This document shows, in pieces, positions 36,401 through 47,379 of a DNA stretch of 64,000 nt. The notes beneath the pieces are model-generated. The model saw only the letters and a program-made list of their open reading frames with translations, made no database searches and was not told the DNA's origin. The number at the start of each line of letters is the position of its first letter. Positions within the stretch are counted from its first letter, which is position 1. The position numbers and the translations under genes are program-made. Source of the DNA: Malania oleifera. Lineage: Eukaryota; Streptophyta; Magnoliopsida; Santalales; Ximeniaceae. The stretch is from the NCBI RefSeq assembly GCF_029873635.1, contig NC_080426.1, positions 58,622,673-58,686,672 on the forward strand. The letters are read 5' to 3'.

Positions 36401-38267
36401 AAAAAAGAAAAGCTTCTGTTGAAGGGAGAAGAACTTTTTGTTAGTCTAAAAGAAAAGAAGAAGAAAAAGAAAGTTATATGCTCCCCAGTTTGGGAAAAAA
36501 CAAAAAGATAGGTCTCTGGCTTGTTGATAATTAGAGAAAAGAAGAGGAAGAAATTAAAAAATTACGAAGATAATGTAAAATGCTACAAACCAGCAACTTT
36601 AAGCTCTCAGCTTGACTGTATAACTCTATTTATTGAAACTCTCTGTTGATCTCAAAGCCCTCAACTGACCTCTACTGTTGCTAGAAGAAGGCATGGTACC
36701 AGCCTGCTAATAGACAATTCAGGATTTGCCTATCAAGAAGTCTAAGCTCTCAGATAGCTTTCAATTTTGAAGGAAGAGAGCTTTCAAGAGATGCTAAGTT
36801 GCTCCCTTGACTTGGATCAAACAAATCCTAGGACATGCTCGTTATTTTGTCCTAATTTTGATGCATTTAGTCCAATTAGACCAAATTTTGTTGTCTATAG
36901 CAAAAATATAGTATTTGGGTCAATGAATATATATATATATATATATATATTAAAATCCTAAACATGAAAAATCCCTATTCCATTGCACAAGTATCATCAG
37001 TAGGATTGCAATCCTAAGATCCTAACAATCCAGATAGGATCCTACTTGATTCAGAGATTCTTCTTAGGATTCGGATCTATTAGGCAAGTATGGATCATAA
37101 AATTCAGGATCAAAATAGTCCCGGAACATGCTCATTATTTTACCCTAATTTTGATGCATTTTGGGCCAATTGAACCAAATTTTGTGTCTATTGCAAAAGC
37201 AAAGTTTTTTCTTTAAAATCCTAAACAGAAAATATCCATATTTCATTGCACACGTAGCGATCTCAACTAAGATCATGATCCTAAGATCGTAATGATCTAG
37301 ATAGGATCCTACTTGATTAAGATTCTTCTTAGGATCTGATTGATTAGGTGAGTTTGGATTGTAGGATTTAGGATCACAAGATCTAGACTGGGATTTTGAT
37401 AACCATGTTTAAAACTTGAACTTTTTTGCAAAATTGAACTTGGATATTGACTGGGAAGTCCATTGGACTTGCATAAAATTACATCAATATACATAATAAC
37501 AAATATTTAACTAATTTGAGCATTTTGTGCAAGTTGCTTAAATATATTTTAACATGGTTATTGCAATTGCATCTTATGCACCACATAAATTCCATTTTAT
37601 TTACAATACCTTAGTTTTAAATCTTGTATTATTATGCTTATTAACAATGTCTAAAAATCCATTAAAAAAATCCTATGCTGGTTCCCTTCATTTTTCCCCT
37701 CAAAAATCAAAATCAAAAGTGACATCATTTTTTTTTGTTTTGGGAGCTTTGAAATTTTAGTTGAAATCAAATTTTAAAATTGTACCTTGCTTACTATGGC
37801 AATTGAAAAAAAAAAAACCCTTACTGGTGGCACGTTTTTAGTTAGTCAAGGAAATTATACTGAAAGCTTTTGGACCTGTTTATCTTAGCATCAAATGAAG
37901 CATCAATAGCTAAACTTTTTGGGGGAGTTCTACTTGCAATTAAGCAAGGATATTGAGTGCCTGGTTTTGGGATGGTGGAAAATAAAAGTGAGTACCCACA
38001 TGGTGTTTTGAAGAGTACTTCTATATAGTTGTAGCCATGGTAGCCATGAGGGCTTTCCCTGCCATTGATGGTTCTAAGAAGTGAGGCTTCTCTCGGTTTA
38101 GTGGCTCACTTTGGACGCAGGAAAAAGTTTGCTGATTTAACTACGGTTAGCACTTGTACAAATTGGACAACTATCTCTACAGACTGCAAAATATGCTCTA
38201 TCTATTGTACTCTTTTTTTTAGATTTTCTATTGAAAATTTAGAATTTAGAGGTTTTAGGATAACTTG
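33451..38267. other. AT-rich intergenic DNA without supported genes
   Basis: Contains the short repeated phrase TTTTTCA...GCATTAATTTTTG several times near 33560-33960, an AAGAGATTATTAAGAAA-type triple tandem near 36100-36175, an (AT)n run at 36922-36951, and a repeated TAGGATCCTACTTGAT phrase near 37036 and 37301. The last suggests a local duplication of about 36790-37090 and 37110-37380. No exon with a recognisable domain was found. Confidence 0.5.
36922..36951. repeat. AT microsatellite
   Basis: About 15 AT units. Confidence 0.9.
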
Positions 38268-38407
38268 AAAGGAGATAATGAGTAAAGATTTAATATCCCT
38301 GAATATGTCAAAAGTAATGGTCCATGATCGCATAAATTGGCGGAAAATGATTCATATAGCCGACCCTACCTTGTGGGACTTGAGGCTTGGTTTTGTTGTT
38401 GTTGTAG
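38268..38407 (+). mobile_element. RTE LINE 3' tail fragment 1
   Basis: Matches the 3' end of the RTE copies on the plus strand (TTTAATATCCCTGAAT, AATTGGCGGAAAATG, ATATAGCCGACCCTACCTTG) and ends in (GTT)n. Only the last about 140 bp are present, typical of 5' truncation on insertion. Confidence 0.85.
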
Positions 38408-39114
38408 GATAAGTAGGAGACAAAATATATGAGATATAATTTCAGTCATAGGAGGAGGGATATTGGAAAAAAAGTTAAACTTGATGGTCAAGAAATCAAT
38501 AACATTAGTAGATTTTGATACCTTGGATCTACTAAGCAAGCTAAAAGAGAAATTAAAGTAGATGTAATGCATATAGTTAAAGTATGTTGGTTAAAATGGA
38601 TAAATATTGAGCGTGCTGTATGATCATAGAACACCTTTAAAATTAAAAGGAAAGTTTTGTAGGCGATTGTATGACCAGTTGTACTATATGGGTCAGAATA
38701 TTGGGTAACTATGAAACAACATATCTAAAAATTAGAAGTTGTCGAGATGAGAATGTTAAAGTAGATGGGTAGTATAATGTTAAAAGATAAGTTAAGGAAT
38801 AAACATATTTGTAGTAAGTTAGGCATTACTCTCGTAGAAGATAAGATTATAAGATAAAAGGATGACTCATATAGTTTAGGCATTTGGAACGTAAGTCAAA
38901 TGGTGCCTCAGTGAAGTCGTGAGTTAGTTACTGCAATGGGCAGTAGAAGGGGTTAAGATAAGTCAAATAATTTTTAGTGAGATAGTAAGGATTTAAATAC
39001 CTTAAATTTGGTGGGGAAATTGCTCATGATTGTATAAATTGGCGAAAAAGGTTTCATGAAACCGATCCCCCCTAGTGGAACTTAAGGTTTGGTTTTTTAT
39101 TGTTGTTGTGTTGT
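38408..39114 (+). mobile_element. RTE LINE 3' fragment 2, directly adjacent
   Basis: About 0.7 kb of RTE sequence starting in the reverse-transcriptase tail (ACAAAATATATGAGATATAA) and ending with CCCCTAGTGGAACTTAAGG and a (TTG)n tail. It begins right where the tail of fragment 1 ends, in the same orientation. The coding frame is broken many times. Confidence 0.85.
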
Positions 39115-39475
39115 GCTCTCTATTATGTGTTTACAGATTTTTCACATAATTAATTTTGCAATATAAGTGAATTGATATTTGAATTTGTATTGGGAAATCT
39201 AATTTAGATCAAATCTAAGATATTAATGGATGGTTTGCAATGAAAAGCATCAGTGTTAATAAAAAACAATCCCATTGATGTTTATTTTTGACTCTTTATC
39301 CTTGGTTTTTTTTTTTTTTGCATCTTCATTGTTCCCAAAAAAAAAAAAAAGTGAAGAAAAAGAAAGATGAGGATCATCAGTGTTACATTGCAGGATGACA
39401 GTTACTAATTTTGGATAAGCTGGAGGTTTTACTTATTCCAGCGTAATTGAGGCAGAGCATTGACTTGTGGGTCAG

Positions 39476-39541
39476 CCGCCAGTTCAATCTCTTAGTCGGA
39501 ACACCATGGTACTGCCCTCTGAGCACACCAATGATCTTGAA
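39476..39541 (+). CDS. Candidate penultimate exon of an unidentified gene
   Basis: Between an AG (GGGTCAG) and a donor G|GTAAGCC, the frame reads PPVQSLSRNTMVLPSEHTND followed by LE and a phase-1 end. It joins in frame to the exon candidate at 40536-40651. The acceptor has a weak pyrimidine tract and no upstream exon was found, so this is tentative. I do not recognise the protein. Confidence 0.3.
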
Positions 39542-40269
39542 GGTAAGCCAGGATCAGGCTGTTTATTAGTGCTTAACATGGATGGTGCTTCTTTTCTTGT
39601 GAAGGTTTAAAACTTAATGCAATTATGAACCCTACATGGCACTGGAATAGTATCTTCTTTCAAAGGCTTTCACTCACTACATCTGGATGGTTCGTAAACA
39701 AAAAGGCACGGTTTGATTTGTAGTTAAAAACAGGTGTTGATGATGAATTCCTTTCATGATTTTGAGCTATAATACAAGGATACTGTAGCGGTGATGGAGT
39801 TGCAAAGAATTTCTCAGATGAGTTATTGCACTGATGTTTTTTAGGACAAAAAATAAAAATTATATACACAGAAAACATGTTCTTTGGAGCTTCATTGGCT
39901 GATTTTTAAAAAAACTTCTTTGAATGAAAAGGAATGTTTTACAACCAAGCAAGGTGGTTAGCTGGGAATTTAAATTATTATGGCATGAGGTGAAATTTGA
40001 CTGATTTGTATTTAAGGGAAACATGCTGCTTTGTATATCCGAGAGACCCCTCAGCTTTTGAAAGTGCTTTGGAAAGAGCAGTCGAGTGAAGGAAGTCCTA
40101 GTTTGTAATAGTTAATTCTACTATTCTTGCTTCTGCCTTTTTTCATCTGTTCTTGAAGTTTTGTGCGTGTGATTAGGGTATGCATTCCCATTTTTTCTTG
40201 CCACTGGTTTTCCTCTTGATTTATTTTTCAATTGGGTTTTGGTTCCAAAGATGTTCCAATCTATTGCTT

Positions 40270-40313
40270 CCTCTCGTTTTTTTTTTTATTTTTTTTTTTT
40301 TTTTTTTTTTTTT
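40270..40313. repeat. Poly-T tract
   Basis: A long T-run broken by one A, in the putative intron before the 40.5-kb exon. An assembly length error here would be unsurprising. Confidence 0.9.
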
Positions 40314-40535
40314 GAAAATAAGGATATTCATTGCTGAGGATATCAACAACAGTTCAGTCCCTTTTTTCTCATTTGATGTTAATACTTTTGTTTATACTTT
40401 ATGCAATCTAATGAAGTTCTCTTATATGGTTTTCCTAAATAAAAATTGTTCTTTCCCCAAGATTTCTAGTTTTTCATTTTCATTTTTTTCCTAAATCTTT
40501 TTAAAAATTACTTTTTAATGTTATTTGTGCATGGA

Positions 40536-40651
40536 GCTTTCAGATTAGATTATGGAAATGTTCGTGTTTATGGCACTCCAGGCGGACTAATATGGATCCC
40601 GCCCCAGAGTGATAAGAATGAGAGTAGTGAAGAGCAGGATGGAGGGATTTG
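40536..40651 (+). CDS. Candidate terminal exon of an unidentified gene
   Basis: After an AG acceptor (GTGCATGGAG), an open frame reads FRLDYGNVRVYGTPGGLIWI, then PPQSD, and an acidic tail (KNESSEEQDGGI) to a TGA near 40651. Coding-like composition stands out from the AT-rich surroundings. It could be the last exon of a gene whose earlier exons are not recognisable here, or a fragment left after transposon invasion. A 3' UTR-like AT-rich stretch follows. No family is assigned. Confidence 0.4.
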
Positions 40652-41136
40652 ACGGTGGCACAAAAACATGTGATAAATCTTGGCATTTCTCTTTTGATAG
40701 ACTTTTTATTTCAAAATAATTTTCATTTTGTAAATCATCCTAGTATATATTTGTTATTTGTTTGAGAGCCTTTCAACTGTTTATTTCAATTGTATTGGGG
40801 ATTGTATCTATATTAACTTTTTGGGTGAACTAATGAAGTTTAGCAAGTGTTTCGAATTGGACACTAAATTTTAATCTGGCACCGAATTTTACGCATTATT
40901 TTAATAACATTGAACGTAAAGTGATCCCAAAATCTTGAAACCGTGAATTATAAATGCTACAGGGCTTCACAATTAGAGAAAAAAAACTTACAATTTCATT
41001 GAAAACTGGAAAGGGTTTTGTACAGTTGTTCGCGAAAGAAGAAATTTGAGATTATAACAAAAAAACCCCCAATCACCTAATCAATCAGATATTTGAGATT
41101 ATAACAAAAAACCCCCAATCACCTAACCAATCATCA
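40652..41136. other. Convergent 3' flanks between the 40.6-kb exon and the LEA-2 gene
   Basis: AT-rich; includes a 47-bp tandem duplication (41044-41090 and 41091-41136) with core AATCACCTAA.CAATCA that abuts the LEA-2 stop codon. No gene is seen. Confidence 0.6.
41044..41136. repeat. 47-bp tandem duplication next to LEA-2 stop codon
   Basis: Two nearly identical units starting ATTTGAGATTATAACAAAA. The second unit ends directly at the stop codon of the minus-strand LEA-2 gene, so both lie in its 3' UTR. Confidence 0.85.
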
Positions 41137-41721
41137 TCAGCAATGAAAACCGAGAACGGATCCATCACTCACTTCAATAACCACCGTACAAGTCGTTCGG
41201 CTCTCCACTCGATGCGTGAACACCTTCAAAACCCTAACCCTACCTCCCAACTTCATCCTCGATTCTACCTGAAGCGTCGGCTCCACCAGCCCTACCCCGC
41301 CACCAACGCCAACGTCGCCTACGCCCAACGCAGTCGCCCCCGGATTCACCGGCAGCGACTCGACGTTGAACGTTGCCACCATGTATTGCGTCTGGCCTGC
41401 CTCGATCCGGCCTGCGGGGATGGGCGTGAAGCCGAGCTCGGTGCCGGCGTAAAGGATCTCCAGCGAGCTGTCGTAGTGCATGAAGGCGTCGTGGTTAGGG
41501 TTCTTGACGGATACCTGCTGCGAGAATGTGAAGCTGGCGGAGCCGTTGGAGATGGCGAAAGCAGGGAACCTCACGGCGTCCACAGCGACCTTCGGGTCTC
41601 TGGGCTTGAAGACGGAGAAGTAGACGATGAGGATGACGGCCACAACGAAGAGTAAGAATATAGTGGCTACCACACATGATGCTAGGTTTGTGTGGGTAGA
41701 CCTTCGTGGTGGTCTGTGCAT
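41137..41721 (-). CDS. LEA-2 / NDR1-HIN1-like membrane protein
   Basis: A single exon of 194 residues. A short basic N-terminus (MHRPPRRSTHT) precedes one strong membrane helix (about residues 14-36, CVVATIFLLFVVAVILIVYF). A LEA-2 domain follows with the family signature KNPNHDAFMHYD (about 73-84). This is the layout of NHL proteins: type II membrane proteins of the plasma membrane, several of which act in pathogen or abiotic stress responses. A glycine/valine-rich loop (GVGDVGVGGGVG, about 133-144) is less usual. The frame is open 69 codons further upstream, but that stretch is Lys/Gln low-complexity and the methionine at 41721 fits the family. It looks intact. The specific subfamily and ligand are not deducible. 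Confidence 0.88.
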   Translation of the reverse strand: MHRPPRRSTHTNLASCVVATIFLLFVVAVILIVYFSVFKPRDPKVAVDAVRFPAFAISNGSASFTFSQQVSVKNPNHDAFMHYDSSLEILYAGTELGFTPIPAGRIEAGQTQYMVATFNVESLPVNPGATALGVGDVGVGGGVGLVEPTLQVESRMKLGGRVRVLKVFTHRVESRTTCTVVIEVSDGSVLGFHC

Positions 41722-42636
41722 AGTTACCTCAAAGTCTGTTTCTGCTTTTCTGTTTTTGTTTTCTTTGTTTTTTGTTTTTGTTTTGTTTTTTTTGGTTTTT
41801 GTTTTTGCTTTTTGTGCTTTTGTTTTTGTTTGTGTGTGTTTCCAAAGCAACAAGACGATTTGCTGTATTAAAAGGTGCGAGAAGAGAAGGGAGAGGGGAG
41901 GGGTTGTCTTGCTTTTGATACTGGGCACTGGGCAGGGCTGCCTCTGGGATACAATTATGCACTTAACAAAGGTATTTTAAAAAGCACCCAAGATGCTTTT
42001 ATTTTATGCTAGGTGTTTTAAAGATAACTTTTGAGTAAAAATTACGTTTAGCATAATCTCTTAATTTTCAATTTGAAAATAACAACCCTAATTTTCAAAA
42101 TAGCAATAGCGTTCCCCCCTCCCCATCAACGACATTAAAATCAGAATCAACCAGATTGGTAACCTTGGTTTCAGGTTAACTTCAGTGAAGAGCACATTTT
42201 GAATTCACTGTGCTATTGGTATGATCTCTCTCTCTCTCTCCAAATTGCAGAGAAGCATGTAGAGCTCCACAACTATTCCCTAAGCAAGTGGCTACAAGAA
42301 CATTAATAAACGCTGCCATGTCTGGTAGGAGACTGCTAAAAAATAGCAAAACCAAGTACATCTTGTGCAAATCTTAGACCAGACATAAAAATACATATTA
42401 TTTTCCGCCTTCAATACAAATTTAAAGTATCCATAATCCAGCAAATTATATGTTCAAGATTCATAACTTTTGTTCAGTATCTTGATACATTTCCAAACAA
42501 CATATGAAAGAATTTGCAGTCACATGAAAATAAAGAAATTTCTTCTTGGCTTAAAATGTATGGATATAAGGTTGATCCATACATATCTATGTATGCCCAA
42601 TAACAATAATATATATGCCACAAAAGAAATATATAC

Positions 42637-45309
42637 CTACAATTTTTCTGCAATTTCATCAAGACGGCGATCCATAACACAGGATACAGATTCAAGAAAC
42701 ACTGCCTCACTGGTGCCTGGAAGGACGGAGTCATGAGCTTCTTGGACAATCTCCTCGATCATGGATTCTTTCGTCAATGTTTCTCTGCACATGATGCTTC
42801 CAATGGAGAAGGGGGTGAGCCCTCTCTCCACCCCTTTCTTTAGAAGCATGGTAGAGATGCGGAGGATGCGAGCACACTCGAGAGGCAAGTTCCACCCATA
42901 GAACTTCAGAATGGCAATGTCTTCTTCCGCATCCAGTGACTTGATGTAGTCAATGGTGTCAGGGGAGTAGGGCTGGCGAGCTTGTGGCCAGTAGAGCCAA
43001 TCAAATGTGCAATCTTCAAACTGTGTGAAGTGAAAAAGACTAATTGAGCAACAAAAGGAATAAAAAATATGTAGAACTTGTTATGCTTAGTTGAAACATG
43101 TTTTATTACCAATCATTCTTAAATTATATACAGCAAACAACTGGAGTTCTATCCATAAGGTAGACAAAAATGATTTGCATATGGTTATTCAAATTTGGTT
43201 TTTCAGTTAATGTTCAGAGAGGGGCATCCATTACAATAAGAAAAGAAGGGCCTACTATATTTGCTATTATGTTCTGTATCTCTTATGTTACATTTTATGT
43301 ATATATATATATAGATTTCTATGGAAAATTATGAACTAAAGAAACAAAAAAGAAAAAACAAGAACATAAAGAATTATAATCCAGTCAGGTCCGAACAAAA
43401 TTACCATGTTTACATATTTATACTGCACCTTCCAGTGCCTGATAAGTGCATAATTGAATCACACTCAGAAACATACGGCTGACAAAAATGAATTATGAAA
43501 ATGGCATGTCTAGTTAAAATTAATAAAAATATTACTAGATTGCACATGAATGGTTAAAAAATAATTCTGCAACAAGATTCAATCAGACACCTGCAAAGAT
43601 GCTTACACTAGAAATAATGCATAGCGCCACAACTCGAGCAAACCTATTTCCATCCAGTCCATCCAATACCATAAATAATTTAAAAAGTATACACGCACAT
43701 CTGTGCACCTTTACACACACACGCACGCACGCACACACAACCTCCACCCCTCAACACACACGCACAGAGGCAGTAGCATAACACAACGTCAAATCAAAAT
43801 AGGCTTATTAGGTCGGAATAATCGGGCAGAAAAATGCTTGGACACAGTATCCAAAACCAAAAACAAAAGAAATATTGACAACATGCATAAAATTGCAGTC
43901 CGTGCATTAATTAAGCGTAGCTGAACTAAAATGGCACTTACAGTTTCGGGTAAGCAGTACCCATGATCAATAGGAATCAGTATTGTCCGGCCATCTTCTT
44001 CCGACTTGCGGAATAAAATATTCCCAGTATGCCTATCAGCATTTGCCAACCTTATGTCCAACACAGAGATTTTATGAACCTCCGACACTGGGAAAGCCCC
44101 AGGACCCAAGTCCTCACAACTTCCATCATTTTCCATGAACATCTGCAAGGACCCAATCTTGATGGTTACATTCCCTGGGTGGTTAAATCCTTTATGCAGG
44201 CACTTTACCATAGTTGTAGGAGGAACCCCAGCAAAACCCTTCTCCATGCTGCAAAATGAACGGTGGCCACCCATTGGATGATCCAATATGTAAGCTGCAA
44301 CTTCCCTAAATGCTCCCTCTCCAACTTTGGTACCCTTCTTTAAGCCTTCGCCATATTGTGACAGGGGTAGTCCTCGAGGGTTGTTCATGGCCATTGGCTC
44401 TTCATCCATTGGCTTAAAAACAGAGATGTACTTGTCCCCAAATGAATTTGGCATGAAATATGCACCTCCTGTGCCCTCTGAGGATCTGATTGGATAGTTT
44501 CCCTTACTCAACCCATCAAATGTTGAGTTGATCAAATCCATAATCACAGAAGGTAAATCAATCTTGGGATTAACAACAACTGGCTCCAAATGGAAACTTC
44601 TATCTGGTGGCTTTATTGGCACAAGAAGAACTTTCTGTGTACAAGTCTGGCTTCCAGCATCTCTAACTGTTTCATCATTTTCATTTTTCCCTTCACTCAA
44701 TTGTGATGCCACAATGGACAGTTCGAGATTTTTCTCAACATGCTTAGGGCGAACTTTAGCAGGTTTCCGAACTAGCAAGTGTATAACGGCATCACTGTGT
44801 TTGGAGATATCGTCAATAAGTCTCTGGTCTTCGAGCTGCTCACCATTACATATGACTTCCTGATCCTCATCAACTAAACCTTTCCCCTTCTTAGCAATCT
44901 GCTGTTTGACATACCCAACATCTCGAGACCGTTCAACATGGAAAGTAAATTCTTTTCCACAGGCAGTCTTCACACTGATGACCTGAAGATCAGATAGCCG
45001 GAGAACCAAATGCAGAACATTCCCATCAGTGACCCCATACTCCCGAACAAGACAGTTGTTCCGGGCTAGTTCTCTCCCTCCACAAACCAACTTCTGATTC
45101 CTCACCACAGACCCTATACAGGTTTGAATCCTAAGTTTCACAGACTCAATTGAATCCGACTCCAAAACACGCATTGGAATCACAGAACCCGACAAAGCCA
45201 GATAAATCAGGATGGACTCGCTAGATATACTGCGTGCCTGGCTATGGAAATAATCGGGAGGAAGTATAGACTCATTGGGAACCGGACTAATAGCAACACC
45301 CGAAGACAT
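42637..45309 (-). CDS. PI4KG4: Gamma-type phosphatidylinositol 4-kinase with two ubiquitin-like domains
   Basis: Two coding exons: 43942-45309 and 42637-43020 (donor GAAACT|GTAAGT, acceptor TTCACACAG), 583 residues. Two ubiquitin-like domains (about 33-105 and 108-183) are followed by a PI3/4-kinase-type domain (from about 280). Motifs: the ATP-site lysine in ISVFKP (K299), the catalytic loop ANADRHTGN (D425, N430), and a metal-binding DHG (448-450). The C-terminal exon carries FEDCTFDWLYWPQARQPY and SIMCRETLTKESMIEEI, typical of the family. Arabidopsis PI4K-gamma 4 and 7 share this plan; gamma 4 was reported to act as a protein kinase that binds proteasome subunit RPN10 and UFD1. The start MSSGVAISP is preferred over one nine codons earlier. 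A 5' UTR intron is likely (donor near 45863). The symbol is by similarity; gamma 7 is the alternative. Confidence 0.92.
43021..43941 (-). other. Coding intron of the PI4K-gamma gene
   Basis: 921-bp intron with standard GT and AG ends. It includes a CA/CG-rich microsatellite near 43711-43745 and (AT)n near 43302. Read-through of the intron keeps an open frame for about 50 codons with a hydrophobic stretch (ILCMLSIFLLFLVL) before a stop. Confidence 0.85.
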
Positions 45310-46056
45310 TTTTTTTTGCAGGAAACAAAAAAACAAATTAAGTTCAGGCTATGAATCAACGAGAAAGGCTTAGATCTTCTAACCCTCTAGAAATGCACCC
45401 ATAGTTCTAACAATCTCTCCCATCTGACTACGTCTCAGATGCTTATAAATTATAATAAACTAACTTCTGTACAAAAAACAAAGAAATACTTGAAAAGGCC
45501 CAATAATTTCGAACCCTAGAAATTCATCTCCGGCCCTTTAAACGAGAAACAAACCACGGTCAAAGCACCATGCAACTGATCAATTATTTCCCAATCAAAC
45601 CAGAGCTTGCTGCTACACAAACCCCGGCGATCAAATCAGCACAGAAACCCTAAAAAAGTCAATACAGAAGCAATCAAAATCAAGACATCCCAAAGGAAAA
45701 AGATGAAAACTTGAAGGTCAAGGCAGACGCTTCAGAAATTTAGGGGAAAACCCACAAATTTCAAACAACTGGGAAGGTTTCTGCAGTCGATATTTGCGAA
45801 CTTATGAAGACTGCATGTATGGAGATTAAACAATCAAACAAAGAAGAAAAAAAGGATTCTTACCAGGAGCAAGAATCGAAGAAATCGGTATAGCGTAGCT
45901 AAGCTTAAATTGAAGAGCAAATATAGCAAATGAGTGGATTAGCTTTCAAATTCGCGTGAATGGGCCGTTCAAATCGACGATTTTGTGCAAAAGAATGGCC
46001 GGAGAAGGGCACATTGGAGACGAAGACCAGAAAAGAATGACGCGTGTCGTCGTTGG
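45310..46056 (-). other. 5' UTR, likely leader intron and proximal promoter of PI4K-gamma
   Basis: On the minus strand, a GCTCCTG|GTAAGAATCC donor near 45863 and a TTCATAG acceptor near 45343 define a probable leader intron of about 0.5 kb, a common feature of this family. No coding sequence lies upstream of the ATG. Confidence 0.5.
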
Positions 46057-46066
46057 CTATATATAG
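46057..46066 (-). promoter_or_regulatory. TATA box candidate for PI4K-gamma
   Basis: CTATATATAG, self-complementary, about 0.2 kb upstream of the leader-intron donor on the minus strand. Position and sequence suit a core promoter; it is not proven. Confidence 0.45.
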
Positions 46067-46209
46067 CAAGCTACGCGTTAGACTTTGGAAGGATAGAAGT
46101 CAATAGACCCTGGGGGTTTTGCCGAGAATTTTCCGATTTTAATATTATTTTAATTAAAATTATTTAAAATTATTTAGATAGAACTTTATTCCCATGTGTT
46201 CCACAAAAG

Positions 46210-46446
46210 GTTAGATGGACTAGCATTTTTAGAATAAAAGATACCGTATCATCCAAAGTTTTTTAATCTAGACATAAAAGCAAAGGTGACATGCGGCCAT
46301 TGTAGCATTTTTTGTTAAAAAAATACCGAATGAAATAACGTTTTTTTGTATACACATGCAAGAGAGAAGCACATGTGATGTCACCATTAAAAGACGCTAT
46401 ACTAAGTAGTGTTTTCAACCAAAAAAAAAAAATTATTCCATCTAAC
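46210..46446. mobile_element. MITE-like element with short terminal inverted repeats
   Basis: GTTAGATGGA at 46210-46219 is mirrored by TCCATCTAAC at 46437-46446, bounding 237 bp of AT-rich, non-coding sequence. No convincing target duplication is visible, so the superfamily is not assigned. Confidence 0.35.
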
Positions 46447-46889
46447 ATTTTTTGCATGCCTCGCGCATAGCCGCCCCCTATTGCGATGTACTATTAAACC
46501 TAAATTGGGGTTATCTGCTAAGAATTACGGTATAACAGTCTATGAAAGTCTCCACAATTGACTTAATTTTACCAAAGATGATGAGAATGTAAATTCCCAA
46601 CCATTTATGCACTCGTTTGAAAATATCCCGAACAACTAATCATAGGTTTTCTCTTCCTTAGAACAATAGGATCATTATGCTCATTACTAAACTTGTTGAA
46701 GAAATGAAATATAAGCAAAATATATCTTTTTTATCGGAGGTTGAATCGATCATCAGAAGAAGAATTAGGCCAAAAATTAGGATGCATTCTAGGAAAATCA
46801 ATTTTTTATCAAAGATAAGTTAAAGGGGGTATTTATGCACACTGTGTCCTTTATATGGACATTAGAGGCTAAGTTCCCACGAGAAATAA

Positions 46890-47350
46890 AAAAAGCTTAG
46901 GAATATGACAATTCTGAAACTTGAGAGAAACAATAAGAAAGAATACGCCAAGCCAATCACACGCACAAGACAATATTACGTGGTTCGGCAATTTTGCCTA
47001 CGTCCACGGAGTTGCAGGGATTTCAATATTATCAGGAAGAAAGCACAGAGAGTGTGGCGATACAATCTCTGTTTGTTCTCTCTCGCGGAAACACCCAAAA
47101 ACCTAATACCGAAACACCTTTAAGTGCGCCTAGGGTTCTGTTCCGAATGGGCTCCAAAAATTTTCCTCGGGGGCATTGCCCCCAGACCCCCACAAGTACG
47201 GCGGCCCAAGCCGCAGCGCTCATGGACTAAGCCTTAGGATAGAAATCTCTAATTAAATAGAGGTCGAGTCGTCATCCAAATCAAAACATAACTAGGCTCC
47301 ACAAAAGCCCAACAAAAGCTGCCAAATTGGCCTATTTCTTGCGTGTACCA
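46890..47350. mobile_element. Plant LTR-like repeat (ACGTGGTTCGGC motif)
   Basis: Contains TTACGTGGTTCGGCAATTTT followed by GCCTACGTCCACGGAG, a phrase I recall as common in LTR regions of plant Copia-type elements. The ends are not defined here. It lies directly left of the Tat-like pol fragment and may be a separate insertion. Confidence 0.35.
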
Positions 47351-47379
47351 ATAGAATTGGAATGAATTGAAGAATGTGA

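Noticed and set aside
38041-38160. Possible exon reading EASLGLVAHFGRRKKFADLT
   Set aside because: It has a plausible donor after ACG but no good upstream acceptor or partner exon; too weak to list.
40180-40494. 104-codon phenylalanine-rich frame
   Set aside because: It is driven by the poly-T tract and AT-rich sequence.
41143-41655. Plus-strand 170-codon frame opposite the LEA-2 gene
   Set aside because: It is a mirror frame of the GC-rich LEA-2 coding sequence with no recognisable domain.
41722-41928. 69-residue N-terminal extension of the LEA-2 protein
   Set aside because: Lys/Gln/Thr low-complexity from a T-rich 5' leader; the family start is the MHRPP methionine.
43789-43941. Reading the PI4K-gamma exon through to a 515-codon product
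   Set aside because: A standard donor GTAAGT follows GAAACT, and the next exon supplies the conserved C-terminal region in phase; read-through is noted only as a possible isoform.
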